Shown here in pieces: positions 1 through 9,129 of a stretch of DNA of 15,863 nucleotides (its first letter is position 1; every line of letters starts with the position of its first letter). The notes beneath the pieces were generated by a model. The model worked only from the letters and a program-made list of their open reading frames with translations, was not told the origin of the DNA and did no database searches. The stretch comes from Oehlia diaphana (taxonomy: Eukaryota > Glomeromycota > Glomeromycetes > Glomerales > Glomeraceae), in NCBI GenBank assembly GCA_003833135.1, contig QZLH01000042.1, forward strand, positions 91,971-107,833. The letters are read 5' to 3'. A program made the position numbers and the translations under genes.

Positions 1-42
<42 letters not shown>

Positions 43-64
43 TTTTTTTTTTTTTTTTTTTTTT
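1..64. repeat. A38-T26 homopolymer palindrome
   Basis: The window opens with 38 A followed directly by 26 T, a self-complementary block. A mirror of the style ends the window (10 T then 26 A). Such blocks can be genuine in an AT-rich fungal genome, but they are also typical places for contig ends or assembly artefacts. No function can be read from it. Confidence 0.9.
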
Positions 65-2607
65 CTTGTAACTTCCAAGGTTCCTCAGGTTTCTCACACA
101 AAAAAGTTCTTATTAACCTTTTTTTATAAAAATGTGAATTTTCAAATACCAAAATTAGTAAAGTTCGTATTTGATATTCGGCATAATTTTATAACCGGTT
201 TTAAAAAAAGAGTGATTTTCAATTGGTATAATATAAGTTATAGGAAAATCCCTAAGGTAACGGGATTGAGTTTTTGTACCTTTGAAAAACTGCGGAAGTG
301 TCAAATGATTGGAGTAAATTATTTAAAGTTCTTGGCAATGATGTTTCATTTTTACGAATAAGTTTTTATTAATTGCATAAATATTATTATTATTGTTATA
401 ATGAAGTCAAAACGGTATCATGAAACAAAAGATCAATTCTAATTTTTTTTATAAAGGAAAAATTAGATAAGGTTAAAAAAATTTTCTTTTTAATAAAGTT
501 AGATTATCATAATTGATATAACAAATATGTTGTGTTTTTTGCACTACATAACGAAAGAACGTAATAATTAAACCAAAGCGCGTGTTTTTTAGCCATGTCA
601 TGTGAGCTAGTTATAATTTCCTTTTAAATAAACTTGTGATGTGAAACTTTTTTGCGATAACGTAAAAAAATAATAAAAATAATTTAATATTCTTTTAAAA
701 TGAATTTAACGAAATATGTTCAAAGGGCTTGAAACATATTAAAGATTCCGACAATTCCGGTCAAATAATGAAAACCTCCAACATATACCAAGTTGTTAAT
801 CGGGCGTTTTTGATAAGAGAATAAGATCGGGGAGAAATGAGGAGGAAGGAAAAAAAAAAAAAAATTTAATATATATAAATTATTTCTTTGTCCATGATTA
901 TTATTTAGATTATTTATTATTCCCTAATAAAGATTTGAAAAAAAAAATTTTCATTAAAAAAAAAATAATTTAAAAATAATTTAAACCCAAATAACATAAT
1001 TAAACCAAACTCGAATTACAAAGTAAGGTAGCCACAGTTACCCCACACTTTTTTTCACCGATTTCTCCCTAAATTCACGAGTTATTCAATTCAATAAGAA
1101 CAATATAAAAAATTTAGTTGTATTACTTACATTCCAATTGAAAAAAATTATTCTGACACATTTTAGAAATTTCTAATTCTAAAAAGTAATTTTTTTGAAT
1201 TCCGAAATTTTTTTTTCTTTATTCGATATATAAAAATTTTTTAATTATGCAATTATGATAAATTGAATTATTTAATATATGTGAAATATTGTGATATAAT
1301 AATAATATATTTTATATTTATATAATTTATATTTATTTATATATATTATCTTTATTATAATTGACGATTTGAGTTAGTAGTTATTAAAAACTTTTTATTT
1401 TTAATTATAAAAACTGTATTCGTTGGGTATTTTGGTTATTTTGAGTATTTATATTAAAAAACAATTATTTGCTAAAAGCAGAAAGTCATTGTCATGATAA
1501 TTTAAATTTATTTAATAATGATATTCTATTTTTCGTGCCTAATTTTTTCCTTGACTGCGGGAGATTACGCAGATAGATTATCGTAGAACGAAACTAGATT
1601 AGTCTATTACTTTGTCAATTCTTTTACAGTAATTGATTCTTGAGTCGATAATCCTTGTATGGCAGGTAATTCTTGCGCAACCGTCAAATCGATAATTCTT
1701 ACACAGCCATTTAAGAAGATATTCTCGCACAGCCACAGGCCCACAGCCATCATTATTAATATACTCTACGTAAATTATACGCGAAAAAAAACCAACCAAT
1801 AAAATTAATGTTACGAGGATCACATTGGATCAACTGCATATACGATGACATTATTAAAATTTATATTTTTATTAATTCAAAAAAAAAAAAAAGAAAAGAA
1901 TTTTTTTGTTATCCTAATTATCCTAACGAAAATAATATTAATAATCGTCAAAAGAAAAAAAAGGGGGAAGACTTTTGATTAGTAATAAATTTCTTATATC
2001 AAAGTTGTTCCATTCATTAATCAAAACCGCAGCGGAATCGAATCTTACAAATATTTTTTCTTGTAATATAGAAAAAGGTATATGTTTTTCTTTAATATAA
2101 CTCGTGTAACACACATCGAGTTGTTTGAACTGCTTTGATCTGCAGTGATCTGCGGTGGCATTAAGGCATTGTGGCGGAGTTTGTGCTTTTTTTTTTTAAT
2201 CGGTTTAATCGGTTTCAAATGTGTTTCAGTGTTTCACCAGAAAATTGTAAATAAAGTTAACTCAACAATTTAATGTGCCGATCATTATTTTCTTTCCCAG
2301 ACATATACAAGACTAAAGTGTATTAGGTAAAGAAACATTTCTAAATAAAGAAATTTGTTACCTCATTTAAAATTAATTTGTTTCAGTGACGTACGTAATT
2401 TTTTTTTTTAAAAAAAATGATGGTTTTAAACAATTCGGAATAATAACTAATCAAAGATCACGTATACTATCGTAAACTATCGTATACGACAAATTTTGAG
2501 TTATGATGAACATAAAGTAAGTCATAATTTATACTTTAAAAATATTTCAAAAAGATTTGATATTTAAATATTTAAATATTGGAAAATTATTAAAATTTTT
2601 TTAAATT
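65..2607. other. AT-rich gene-poor region
   Basis: I see no supported gene here. The short reading frames (for example a 75-codon frame at 134-361 on the plus strand and a 74-codon frame at 1599-1823 on the minus strand) lack recognisable motifs and compositional support. The DNA holds many homopolymers and small local duplications: two copies of TGATCTGC and GGCATT near 2137-2170, two adjacent AATCGGTTT near 2199-2216, and ATATTTAA units near 2560-2580. A small inverted repeat, CGTATAC...GTATACG, lies at 2461-2488. The right end contains the 5' flank of the Crinkler-type gene. Confidence 0.6.
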
Positions 2608-2643
2608 ATGTATTTAACATATTTTAATGATATCATAGATGTT

Positions 2644-5070
2644 ATGGACATCATGTCATCGGGTGATGTAAAATCAAGTGGTGCACATAAAAGAAAGGTT
2701 GAAAATATGGAAGAATTCTCTGGACAAATAACGGAGAGAAAAAAGCAACCTTCTTTAGCAGGACCATCATTTGGTAATTTTTAAGAAAAAACATTTTTCG
2801 CATTATGAAAAAAATCAATTCTGACTTTTTATGATTAAAAAATAGCTAGTTCTTCTTCAAGTTTTGCTTCTTCTTCTTCTTCTTCTTCTTCTTCTTCTTC
2901 TTCTTCAAGTACGAAAGGTAAAGAAAGAGCCTTCATGTCAATTGTACCCATCATATATCCTAGTAGAAAAAAAGTGAAGGTTAATGAACTTGAAGATCAA
3001 TTAGACCCATTTGTCGCACTTGTTCAACAAGCAAGAGAAACAGATAAAAAACTTCTTGAAATTATGGAAGATCTTTATGATGTTGTCGATCTACCAAGGT
3101 TGAGTCCAAATAAACTTCAAGATAGTTTCCATTTTGTGAATGGTAAATTACCTTTAATACGTAGAAATCATCATGATCAAATTTATAATGCTATAATGAA
3201 AGCACTCAATGAAGAAAATAGTTCTAGAGGTCTACATATTTATGGACCTTCTGGTTTGGGAAAGTCGTACAGCTTGTATTATCTTGTTTCAGAACTTCGT
3301 TTACAACATGATTATAGAGTAACGTATATTAATAATTGTGAAGAGTGGTGGTCATCTCATCAAATTGAACCTTATCAATACCTATTAAATGAATTTTTGT
3401 GTACTTTCAACAAAGATGAATTAACCCCGCTTACCATTACTGATTGGGTTGAACTTGTGATGTATGGATTAACAAATAATGTACGTAACAAGTTATATGA
3501 TGAAAGTTTATTACATAATGCCAAGGTTAATAGAATCATTGAACATCTTAAACAACCCGAGACAAATACTAGGTAATTTACTCCGATATTTATTAATTCT
3601 TTTACACGATATACGATATTTTGTAAATCATATCACTGATTCTTCTTTTCATTAGGAAAGAACGATTTCATTTATTCCTCAAGGAATTGGCAAACTTTGT
3701 TAAAAATGATTATTACTGGATCTGGGTCTTTGATCAAAGTAATGCCTTGTACAAATACAAGGTTATTAATAAATATCCTTTCGTATTGGTAAATGGTCTT
3801 TCCGGAATTCTAAAGAATGATGGTCTTATTATCGTTTCAGAAACTTCTAACAATGATGTATGTCTGTTTAAATCATGGGATAAGTTGGGTTTATTTGACG
3901 GTTATGATGACGATGAGTTAAATCAATGGTGCAAATTGCGTGGTTATAACGATATGGCACAGTTGGATTATGTGAAATATTGGACGGGCGCCTATCCTTC
4001 AGAATTAGACAAGTGGCATGAAATACCAGCAGAAAATTTGCAGGAAAAAACTGAAAATTATTTGGGATTACGAGAAAGTGAAATAAAAAGAGATTATCAA
4101 ATTTATCGAGATAATTTATCATATGAGAAAGTAGAAAATTTAAATGCATGTGTTGTTTCCATGATTCTCCAAATTTGAACCCCCTATTAGTAAAAAATTT
4201 GATATGGATCACCGATTTATGCGTGTTGGTTCTGTTTCATTTCTGGATGAAAATGAAGAATTTGAAGCTGAAACAGTTCTTGCTATTCACCCTTGCGCTA
4301 GAATAACCATCGCTCGTGCTCATGATCAAATTGATGATCTAATTGATGGTGCTGCATCAAAGGCTTTACAAAATGTCGAATACACAATTTATGCTTTGGA
4401 AAGGATTGCTGCATCGTATATTACAACATTATTAGATATTGTGGGAACATTTGAATTCACATGTTGGTAAGTGAAAACTAATTACGTATCGCTTACTTTC
4501 TGATTATATGAAATTTGATATTTAAATCCCAATGATCCTTTCATTTTTATAATTCAAATTTCGTTATATCTTTGATCATGATCAAATAAGCTAATATATA
4601 AACACTTATAATTTAGGAAATTTGGAAATCCAAGTTTAAATATATTTGATAAAAATGTTAATTTTGATGAAGTCATTAGGATTGTTGATAATGAAATATT
4701 TTCTATCAAAGATTTTAATGAGTACAATAATGTTCTCTTTATTCCAGAATATACAAAATATCCTGGTGTGGATTTTCTTATCTGGGATTGTGAGGATAAA
4801 ATATTACTTACATTTCAAATTACTTTGGATAAGATCGATGAAAAAAAAGTCTTGAATTATTTTGACAAGGAAGGTTGGGCAAATTTGTGTGGTATAGATG
4901 AATCTAAAATTTATTTTAATTGGATTGCTTTTGATAATGTTATTGACAAGGTTACTGAAATGTCGATGTTGTCGTCCAATAATAAGTTACACGTATCATT
5001 TTCAAGTATCGATGATCAATTTCCAGCTTTTAAAAGTATATCTGGATATGATATGATAGTAGATAATTAA
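2644..5070 (+). CDS. Crinkler (CRN)-type P-loop NTPase effector-like protein, one frameshift
   Basis: Four exons: 2644-2773, 2846-3572, 3656-4466 and 4617-5070, with GT-AG introns of 72, 83 and 150 nt. The total is 2,122 nt, one base over a multiple of three; removing one base gives about 706 residues. Order: basic patches HKRK (15-18), ERKK (31-34) and RKKVK (84-88) that could be nuclear signals; poly-Ser (52-65); Walker A GPSGLGKS (177-184); hydrophobic Walker B-like strand ending in DQ (about 308-313); an all-helical middle; and a C-terminal part in exon 4 with GVDFLIWD and LLTFQIT, resembling the nuclease-like end of CRN proteins. The sequence style (GPSGLGKS, then VTYINNCEEWW, then the DQSNAL strand) is that of the Crinkler NTPase family known from Rhizophagus and chytrids. 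No secretion signal or LxLFLAK motif is seen. The frame breaks at a TGA (4176-4178) and resumes one base later, leading to MDHRFM. An in-frame ATG at 2608 is an alternative start. Confidence 0.85.
2869..2910 (+). repeat. (TCT)12 microsatellite encoding poly-serine
   Basis: Twelve consecutive TCT codons (2869-2904), then TCA AGT, encode 14 serines in a row, 23 bases after the first intron's acceptor. Its frame agrees with the P-loop frame downstream, which supports exon 2 starting at 2846. A pure trinucleotide run of this kind changes length by whole codons, so it should be polymorphic between strains without breaking the gene. Confidence 0.9.
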
Positions 5071-5090
5071 AATTCTATAATAATGTAATT

Positions 5091-5096
5091 AATAAA
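5091..5096 (+). terminator. AATAAA polyadenylation signal of the Crinkler-type gene
   Basis: AATAAA lies 20 nt after the TAA stop of the Crinkler-type gene in AT-rich sequence. A second AATAAA follows near 5120. The position fits a eukaryotic 3' end, but in DNA this AT-rich the hexamer is common by chance. Confidence 0.4.
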
Positions 5097-5404
5097 ATTT
5101 TTAATAATAATATTATAACAATAAATTGTATTTATTATAGAGTGTTATTCATTGTTTACATATTGGGGCGTGTGGAATTAGTGTTGAATTTTTATTATTT
5201 GCTTTTTTTAACATGATAATCCCGTAACTGATCAATGATATAATATTTTAAGATCATTTTTTTTTTACTTTTTTTTACTTTTTTTTAAAAAAGAGATTTT
5301 TTTATCAAGATTCAAGATTCAAGATTTTATGAGTCAATATACTAGTAAAACAGTATAAACAAATCTTGATCTTGTAAATTTTGTACAAGGTTTTTTAAAA
5401 AAAG

Positions 5405-5412
5405 TATAAATA
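5405..5412 (+). promoter_or_regulatory. TATA box candidate (TATAAATA)
   Basis: A perfect TATAAATA is followed by a C/T-rich leader (ACCCCTAAACTCCCTC) and then by pyrimidine-rich repeats. This resembles a fungal core promoter for a plus-strand transcript covering the exon-like blocks at 5745-6810. The product of that transcript is unknown. Confidence 0.35.
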
Positions 5413-5495
5413 TACCCCTAAACTCCCTCAAATTTCTCAATACTTATTTTCATTTTTTTTCAAAAACTTCAACACATTCACATAACTCACTCGCT

Positions 5496-5618
5496 CACTC
5501 AGAGAATTCATTTTTTATTTTTTCATATAAACATATTCATATAACAAACTCACTCAGAGAATTCATTTTTTATTTTTTCATATAAACATATTCATATAAC
5601 AAACTCACTCAGAGAAAT
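5496..5618 (+). repeat. 55-bp tandem repeat, two full copies plus a partial third
   Basis: The unit starting CACTCAGAGAATTCATTT begins at 5496 and 5551 with identical 55-bp copies, and a third start at 5606 diverges after about 12 bases. A wider, imperfect duplication of the surrounding leader (CTCAATACTT...CAGAGAA) is also visible at about 5437-5510 and 5648-5730. It sits between the TATA candidate and the first ATG of the possible small gene at 5745, so it may be a duplicated 5' leader. Confidence 0.85.
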
Positions 5619-5744
5619 ATTCCGTATTTTTATGGAAAAACATATTCTCTCAATACTTTATATTTCATTTTTTTTATCAAAAACCTCAAATAAATACATT
5701 CATATAATGAACTCACGAACTCAGAGAAATTAAACTCGTACTTT

Positions 5745-6561
5745 ATGGAAAAATATATTCAATATGAAATTTTTCCATTTTTACGAACTCTCTCTTTGAT
5801 AAGTAACTCGTCAGATGAAACTAATAAACCAAGTTCTTTAGGTCTTCTTTTGTTTTTCAATATTAGAAAAATATATTTTATTATATTTTGGAAAAATATA
5901 TTTAATATTAAATTTTCTTTTTTTATTTTTTTTATTTCCAGGCAAGAAATCTTGAATTTTCTACCGATGATGAAGAATGTAATACGGTGTGGATCGTATT
6001 TACGAATTAAGGTTTACGGTAGACCTATATTAAGGTAAGCATGCGCTCCCTGCTTGCATAGTTTTAATGATACAGGCTTACAGATAAAAAAAGTTGAAGG
6101 GGAGTATATATGAGAAACTGGCTTTCCGGGTTAGCCTATGCACCTGGCTCGTATGCATGGTATCATATTGTCAGTGGTATCCCAAAGGACCATTACAGTA
6201 GGGGTTTTAAAAAAAGTGAAAAAATAAAAGAAAAAATAAATATAAAAGAAATAAAAACGAAAAAAAATTAAAATGAAAAAAATAAAAAATAAAAAAATGA
6301 AAAAATTGTTAGAAAATGAAAAAAACAAATATATGAAATAAAAATGATGAAAAATATGAAAATGAAAAAAAATTAAAAAAAAATCTTTTATTGTTCAGTT
6401 CTAGGGTAAACCACTTGTGTAGTATGATACCATCACCTTTCTGGAGACTTTTTTTTTACGCGTATGGTGGTGGTTTTTCCACCTGGTACCAGCCATACTA
6501 ACGACTTTTTTTTCTTATTATTTATAGATTCCATTTATTGTTTTATTGTATTTGTGATTAA
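5745..6561 (+). CDS. possible small hypothetical protein, two exons
   Basis: I do not recognise this product. An open frame runs from ATG 5745 through a strong donor (AAG|GTAAGC) at 6035. An acceptor at 6526-6527 (TTATAG), preceded by a TACTAAC branch-point sequence at 6496-6502 and a T-rich tract, would join a second exon from 6528 that stops at TAA 6559-6561. The result would be roughly 107 residues. A large hydrophobic, low-complexity middle (Phe/Ile-rich, from AT-rich DNA) makes me doubt it is a real protein. The stretch just before 5942 ends in TTTATTTCCAG, so 5942-6034 could instead be an internal exon of another transcript. The splice signals are better supported than the coding call. 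Confidence 0.2.
6157..6433. repeat. imperfect inverted repeat around an A-rich core
   Basis: ATGGTATCATA (6157-6167) is matched by its exact reverse complement at 6423-6433. The complementarity continues imperfectly inward (GTGGT near 6174 against ACCAC near 6409). The core, about 6210-6390, is almost wholly A/G-rich (GAAAAAAT-type units). It could be a small fold-back (MITE-like) element or an intronic hairpin. No target-site duplication is obvious. Confidence 0.5.
6462..6502 (+). other. nested hairpin adjoining a TACTAAC branch-point sequence
   Basis: GTATGG (6462-6467) pairs with CCATAC (6493-6498). Inside it GGTGG (6469-6473) pairs with CCACC (6479-6483) across a five-T loop. The 3' stem overlaps TACTAAC (6496-6502), the canonical yeast-type branch point. 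A T-rich tract and TTATAG acceptor follow 25 nt later. This looks like the structured 3' end of an intron. Confidence 0.45.
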
Positions 6562-6666
6562 AGTGAAATTCGTGGTTGACCATCATCTATTTATAAGGTA
6601 AGCATAGTGTAAGCATGCGTCCTGAGATTGTATAAAATAATCATAATTTATTTTATTAAACAGATC

Positions 6667-6810
6667 ATGAAAGAAAGATGGATAATCATACAATGTCTCT
6701 GCGGTCGAAATAGTGATTTAGATTTACGGCAAAAAATGCCTGATTTGGTACTTTTCGACCTCAAGGATCGAATGCATAAGTACTTGATAGATATCATTCA
6801 ATATGGATGA
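6667..6810 (+). CDS. unrecognised 47-codon exon-like frame
   Basis: A clean acceptor (TTATTAAACAG, ending 6663) follows a strong donor (AAG|GTAAGC at 6598), defining a 65-nt intron after a 70-nt exon (6528-6597). The following frame, from ATG 6667 to TGA 6808-6810, is charged and soluble-looking (it includes DLDLRQKMPDL and DLKDRMHKYL), unlike the surrounding AT-rich noise. I cannot join it in frame to the upstream blocks, so it is either a separate small product, a decayed gene end or untranslated sequence. Confidence 0.15.
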   Translation: MKERWIIIQCLCGRNSDLDLRQKMPDLVLFDLKDRMHKYLIDIIQYG

Positions 6811-6820
6811 AAATTTTCTA

Positions 6821-7019
6821 TGTACGCATAGTACGTAGATGAAAATTTGAGATATTTGTGATGCAATTATTTTAATTATTTTAATCTTAAAAAAATTGTC
6901 AAATACGATTGTCAATGATGTACACATAGTACGTTAAATTATTTAAAGATGAAAATAAAATTCTTATTTGTGATATTTGTGATGCAATTATTTTGATCTA
7001 AAAAAAATTTGTCAAATAC
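6821..7019 (+). repeat. imperfect tandem duplication of about 90-100 bp
   Basis: TGTACGCATAGTACGT at 6821 recurs as TGTACACATAGTACGT at 6919. Both are followed by the same 23-bp block starting GATATTTGTGATGCAATT (6851-6873 and 6972-6994) and the same GTCAAATAC end (6898-6906 and 7011-7019). The copies differ by small indels. The duplication lies just downstream of the stop of the minus-strand peroxidase/reductase gene, so it may be in its 3' flank. Confidence 0.8.
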
Positions 7020-7060
7020 TAAATTAAATGTTCCAAAAACATCATTATTAATTAATTATT

Positions 7061-8519
7061 CTATACTAATATAATATAATCTTGTTGAGAATGGTAACCC
7101 ATTTCTATTAACGTTTGTTCGACGGTCATCATCATTTCTGTTGGACCACACACTACAATCTTAGATTGTAACTTTTTTACGTATTCTTTAGGAATAGTTG
7201 GAATAGTTATAGATATTTTTTCACCATGTTTGTTTTGTTGATAATTTAATGGACGATATTGGGAAATAGGTGTTGATCGTACATTTTGATGAATTTCAGT
7301 TGGACTTTCATATATTGAATCATCAATTATTTCAATATAATTTTGTTGTGATAATGATGATGATGGTGGTTGTGATGAATTTATTTGAGATGAATTAGAT
7401 GAATTGATATTGATATTGTCAATTTTTGTTGTAGGTCTAGGTATATCGTATTCTTTATCATGTGATGTAGTTGATGTAGTTGTAGTAACTTTAAGCCAAT
7501 TTTTTAATATAGATGGCGTGATCGTTCCTTCTAAATCCGTCCAATTTTTAGGAGGTTCCAAGAGAATAAAATTAACCGTAAGCATTCCTCTACTTAATAA
7601 TGCGTACTCTTCTAATCTTATACCATCAATAATATCTTCGATACGTTTATTACCAAATAACAAATACATATTAATTTTTCTATCCCTTTGTCCATAATCA
7701 CGACTTTTACTAATATGTATAATATGATATTTAATCAACTACAAAATATTAATAAATAAGTAACTAAATATACATGTGTATGTAATATAATTTAAAAAGT
7801 TTCAAATATACCTGTAACATTGGTGTTATGCCAGTTCCCCAACAAATCATAAATAATTCTTCCCAACATCCATCCGAACTATTTGGGTTAAGTAAAGAAC
7901 TTTTTGTTGTAAATGATATTAGAGAAGTTGGGGAGGAGAGTACAGACGAACCTCTCTTTCTTAATATTGGTGTACTCAATTTTTCTCCTGGATTTGAAGC
8001 GCTTATAAGTTCAATTCTATCTGAAATATCAAATGGTCCACGAACTTGAATATCAAATCCTATTAATTGTTCGTTCTATTTAAAAAAAAAATAAAAATAA
8101 ATTAATAATTTTTAACCACATTATCCACATTATGTTTAAAAATTTACCAAATGTGTAGACATTAATCCATTAGGATAAACTTTAACGTATATTGAGAATG
8201 ATTTTGTCATTTTCCCTTCAATAGGAGTATAACCTCTAATAACAATTTGTCCTTTAATACGAGATTTTACTTCAATATAATGTCCAGGTAAAAATCTTTC
8301 ATCCCATACATCATCATCATGAACCTTAGTAAAAGTAAATTTAATTACGGGACAACTTTTACTTGAATTAATAGCTGATTTACTAGTTAATTTATATCTT
8401 CTAAATTTGATTCTTTGAGTAAATTCATTATGAATCATAATAATATTTTTATTTTCACCATTAATATTTTTTGATTCAAATGATAATGAATTTTCTATTT
8501 GATCCTTAAAAAGAAAATT
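7061..8519 (-). CDS. C-terminal FAD/NAD(P)H reductase module, cytochrome b5 reductase type
   Basis: Exon 15 (part), 16 and 17, about residues 1063-1499. The FAD-binding barrel shows LPGHYIEVKS (1140-1148), RGYTP (1157-1161, usual RPYTP) and YPNGLMSTHL (1177-1186). The linker has VRGPFDI. The NAD-binding half has CWGTGITPMLQ (1264-1274, usual xGGTGITPM), LLFGNKRIEDI and CGPTEMMM (1471 on), then a stop at 7061-7063. These are the diagnostic blocks of the NADH-cytochrome b5 reductase/nitrate reductase superfamily, not of NOX or ferric reductases. It would oxidise NAD(P)H in the cytosol and reduce the adjacent b5 haem. A Ser/Asn/Thr-rich insertion of roughly 90 residues (1358-1446) interrupts the NAD domain before CGP. 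Another low-complexity insertion follows GPFDI. The frame is intact throughout. Confidence 0.92.
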
Positions 8520-9129
8520 TTCATTCATTTTACCTATAACTAAATCTAACATCTTTTTTGTTGCGTATATACTATGTGAATGAATAGTTAATGGTGATTT
8601 TGAAAAATATTTTAAATTAATCTTATCAATTACTTTGGCAGCATTTATACTACACTTTTTTAATTTTTTGGTTGTATTTTCTGTTGTTGATATTTCCGTT
8701 AAAACATTATCATATTTTCCTATAATTGATGATATGTTATCTGTATTATAATTTGATAACAAATGTGAATCCGATTCTACTATATTCATTACATTATTTT
8801 TATTATTTTTACAATAAAAATCTAAAAAGAAGAAAAAAAAAAAAAAGAAATTAAAATAAAAAATTTTTTTTAAGAATCGTAATAAATATATGTGTAATAC
8901 CATTGGTAATATCAGTTCCAATAGCTTTCTCAAGAATTTTCGCTCCACCTGGATGAACTTTAATCCATTTTCTAACATCAATTACTAATCTATCGCATAC
9001 AACCAAGGACGCCTACGGAAAAAAAAAAAAATTTTTTTAAAAAAAAAATTTTCAAATTTAGTAAACTAGATCAAAACTACTCACACCACGTTGAACTCGT
9101 TCGTTCACTTCCTCCCAAGTAAATTTTGG
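8520..9129 (-). CDS. cytochrome b5 module with a long internal insertion
   Basis: Exon 13 end, exon 14 and exon 15 start, about residues 910-1062. It begins FTWEEVNERVQRG, continues ASLVVCDRLVIDVRKWIKV and carries the b5 haem motif HPGG at 944-947 followed by AKILEKAIGTDIT. The second haem His is best placed in IHSHSIYATKKM (1042 or 1044), followed by VIGKM, the usual end of b5 domains in reductase fusions. Cytochrome b5 normally has about two dozen residues between the two His; here there are about 98. The extra part is Asn/Ser/Ile-rich and lies in exon 15. This module would pass electrons from the FAD domain to the cytosol-side b561 haem. It is intact in this copy. Confidence 0.88.

Noticed and set aside
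134..361. 75-codon plus-strand frame
   Set aside because: No motif, no homology I recognise, and such lengths arise easily in this composition.
1599..1823. 74-codon minus-strand frame with hydrophobic start
   Set aside because: No support beyond the open frame; the region shows short degenerate repeats (ATTCTTGCGCA-like) that explain its composition.
4150..4190. Short GT-AG intron to explain the Crinkler frame change
   Set aside because: Candidate lengths of 41, 39 and 36 nt do not give the required frame, and they would be far shorter than the other introns in the window.
3868..4212. 114-codon minus-strand frame
   Set aside because: It is a shadow of Crinkler exon 3 on the opposite strand, with no motifs of its own.
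7404..7697. 97-codon plus-strand frame opposite exon 17
   Set aside because: It is antisense to the reductase NAD domain, which has clear family motifs; the plus-strand frame has none.
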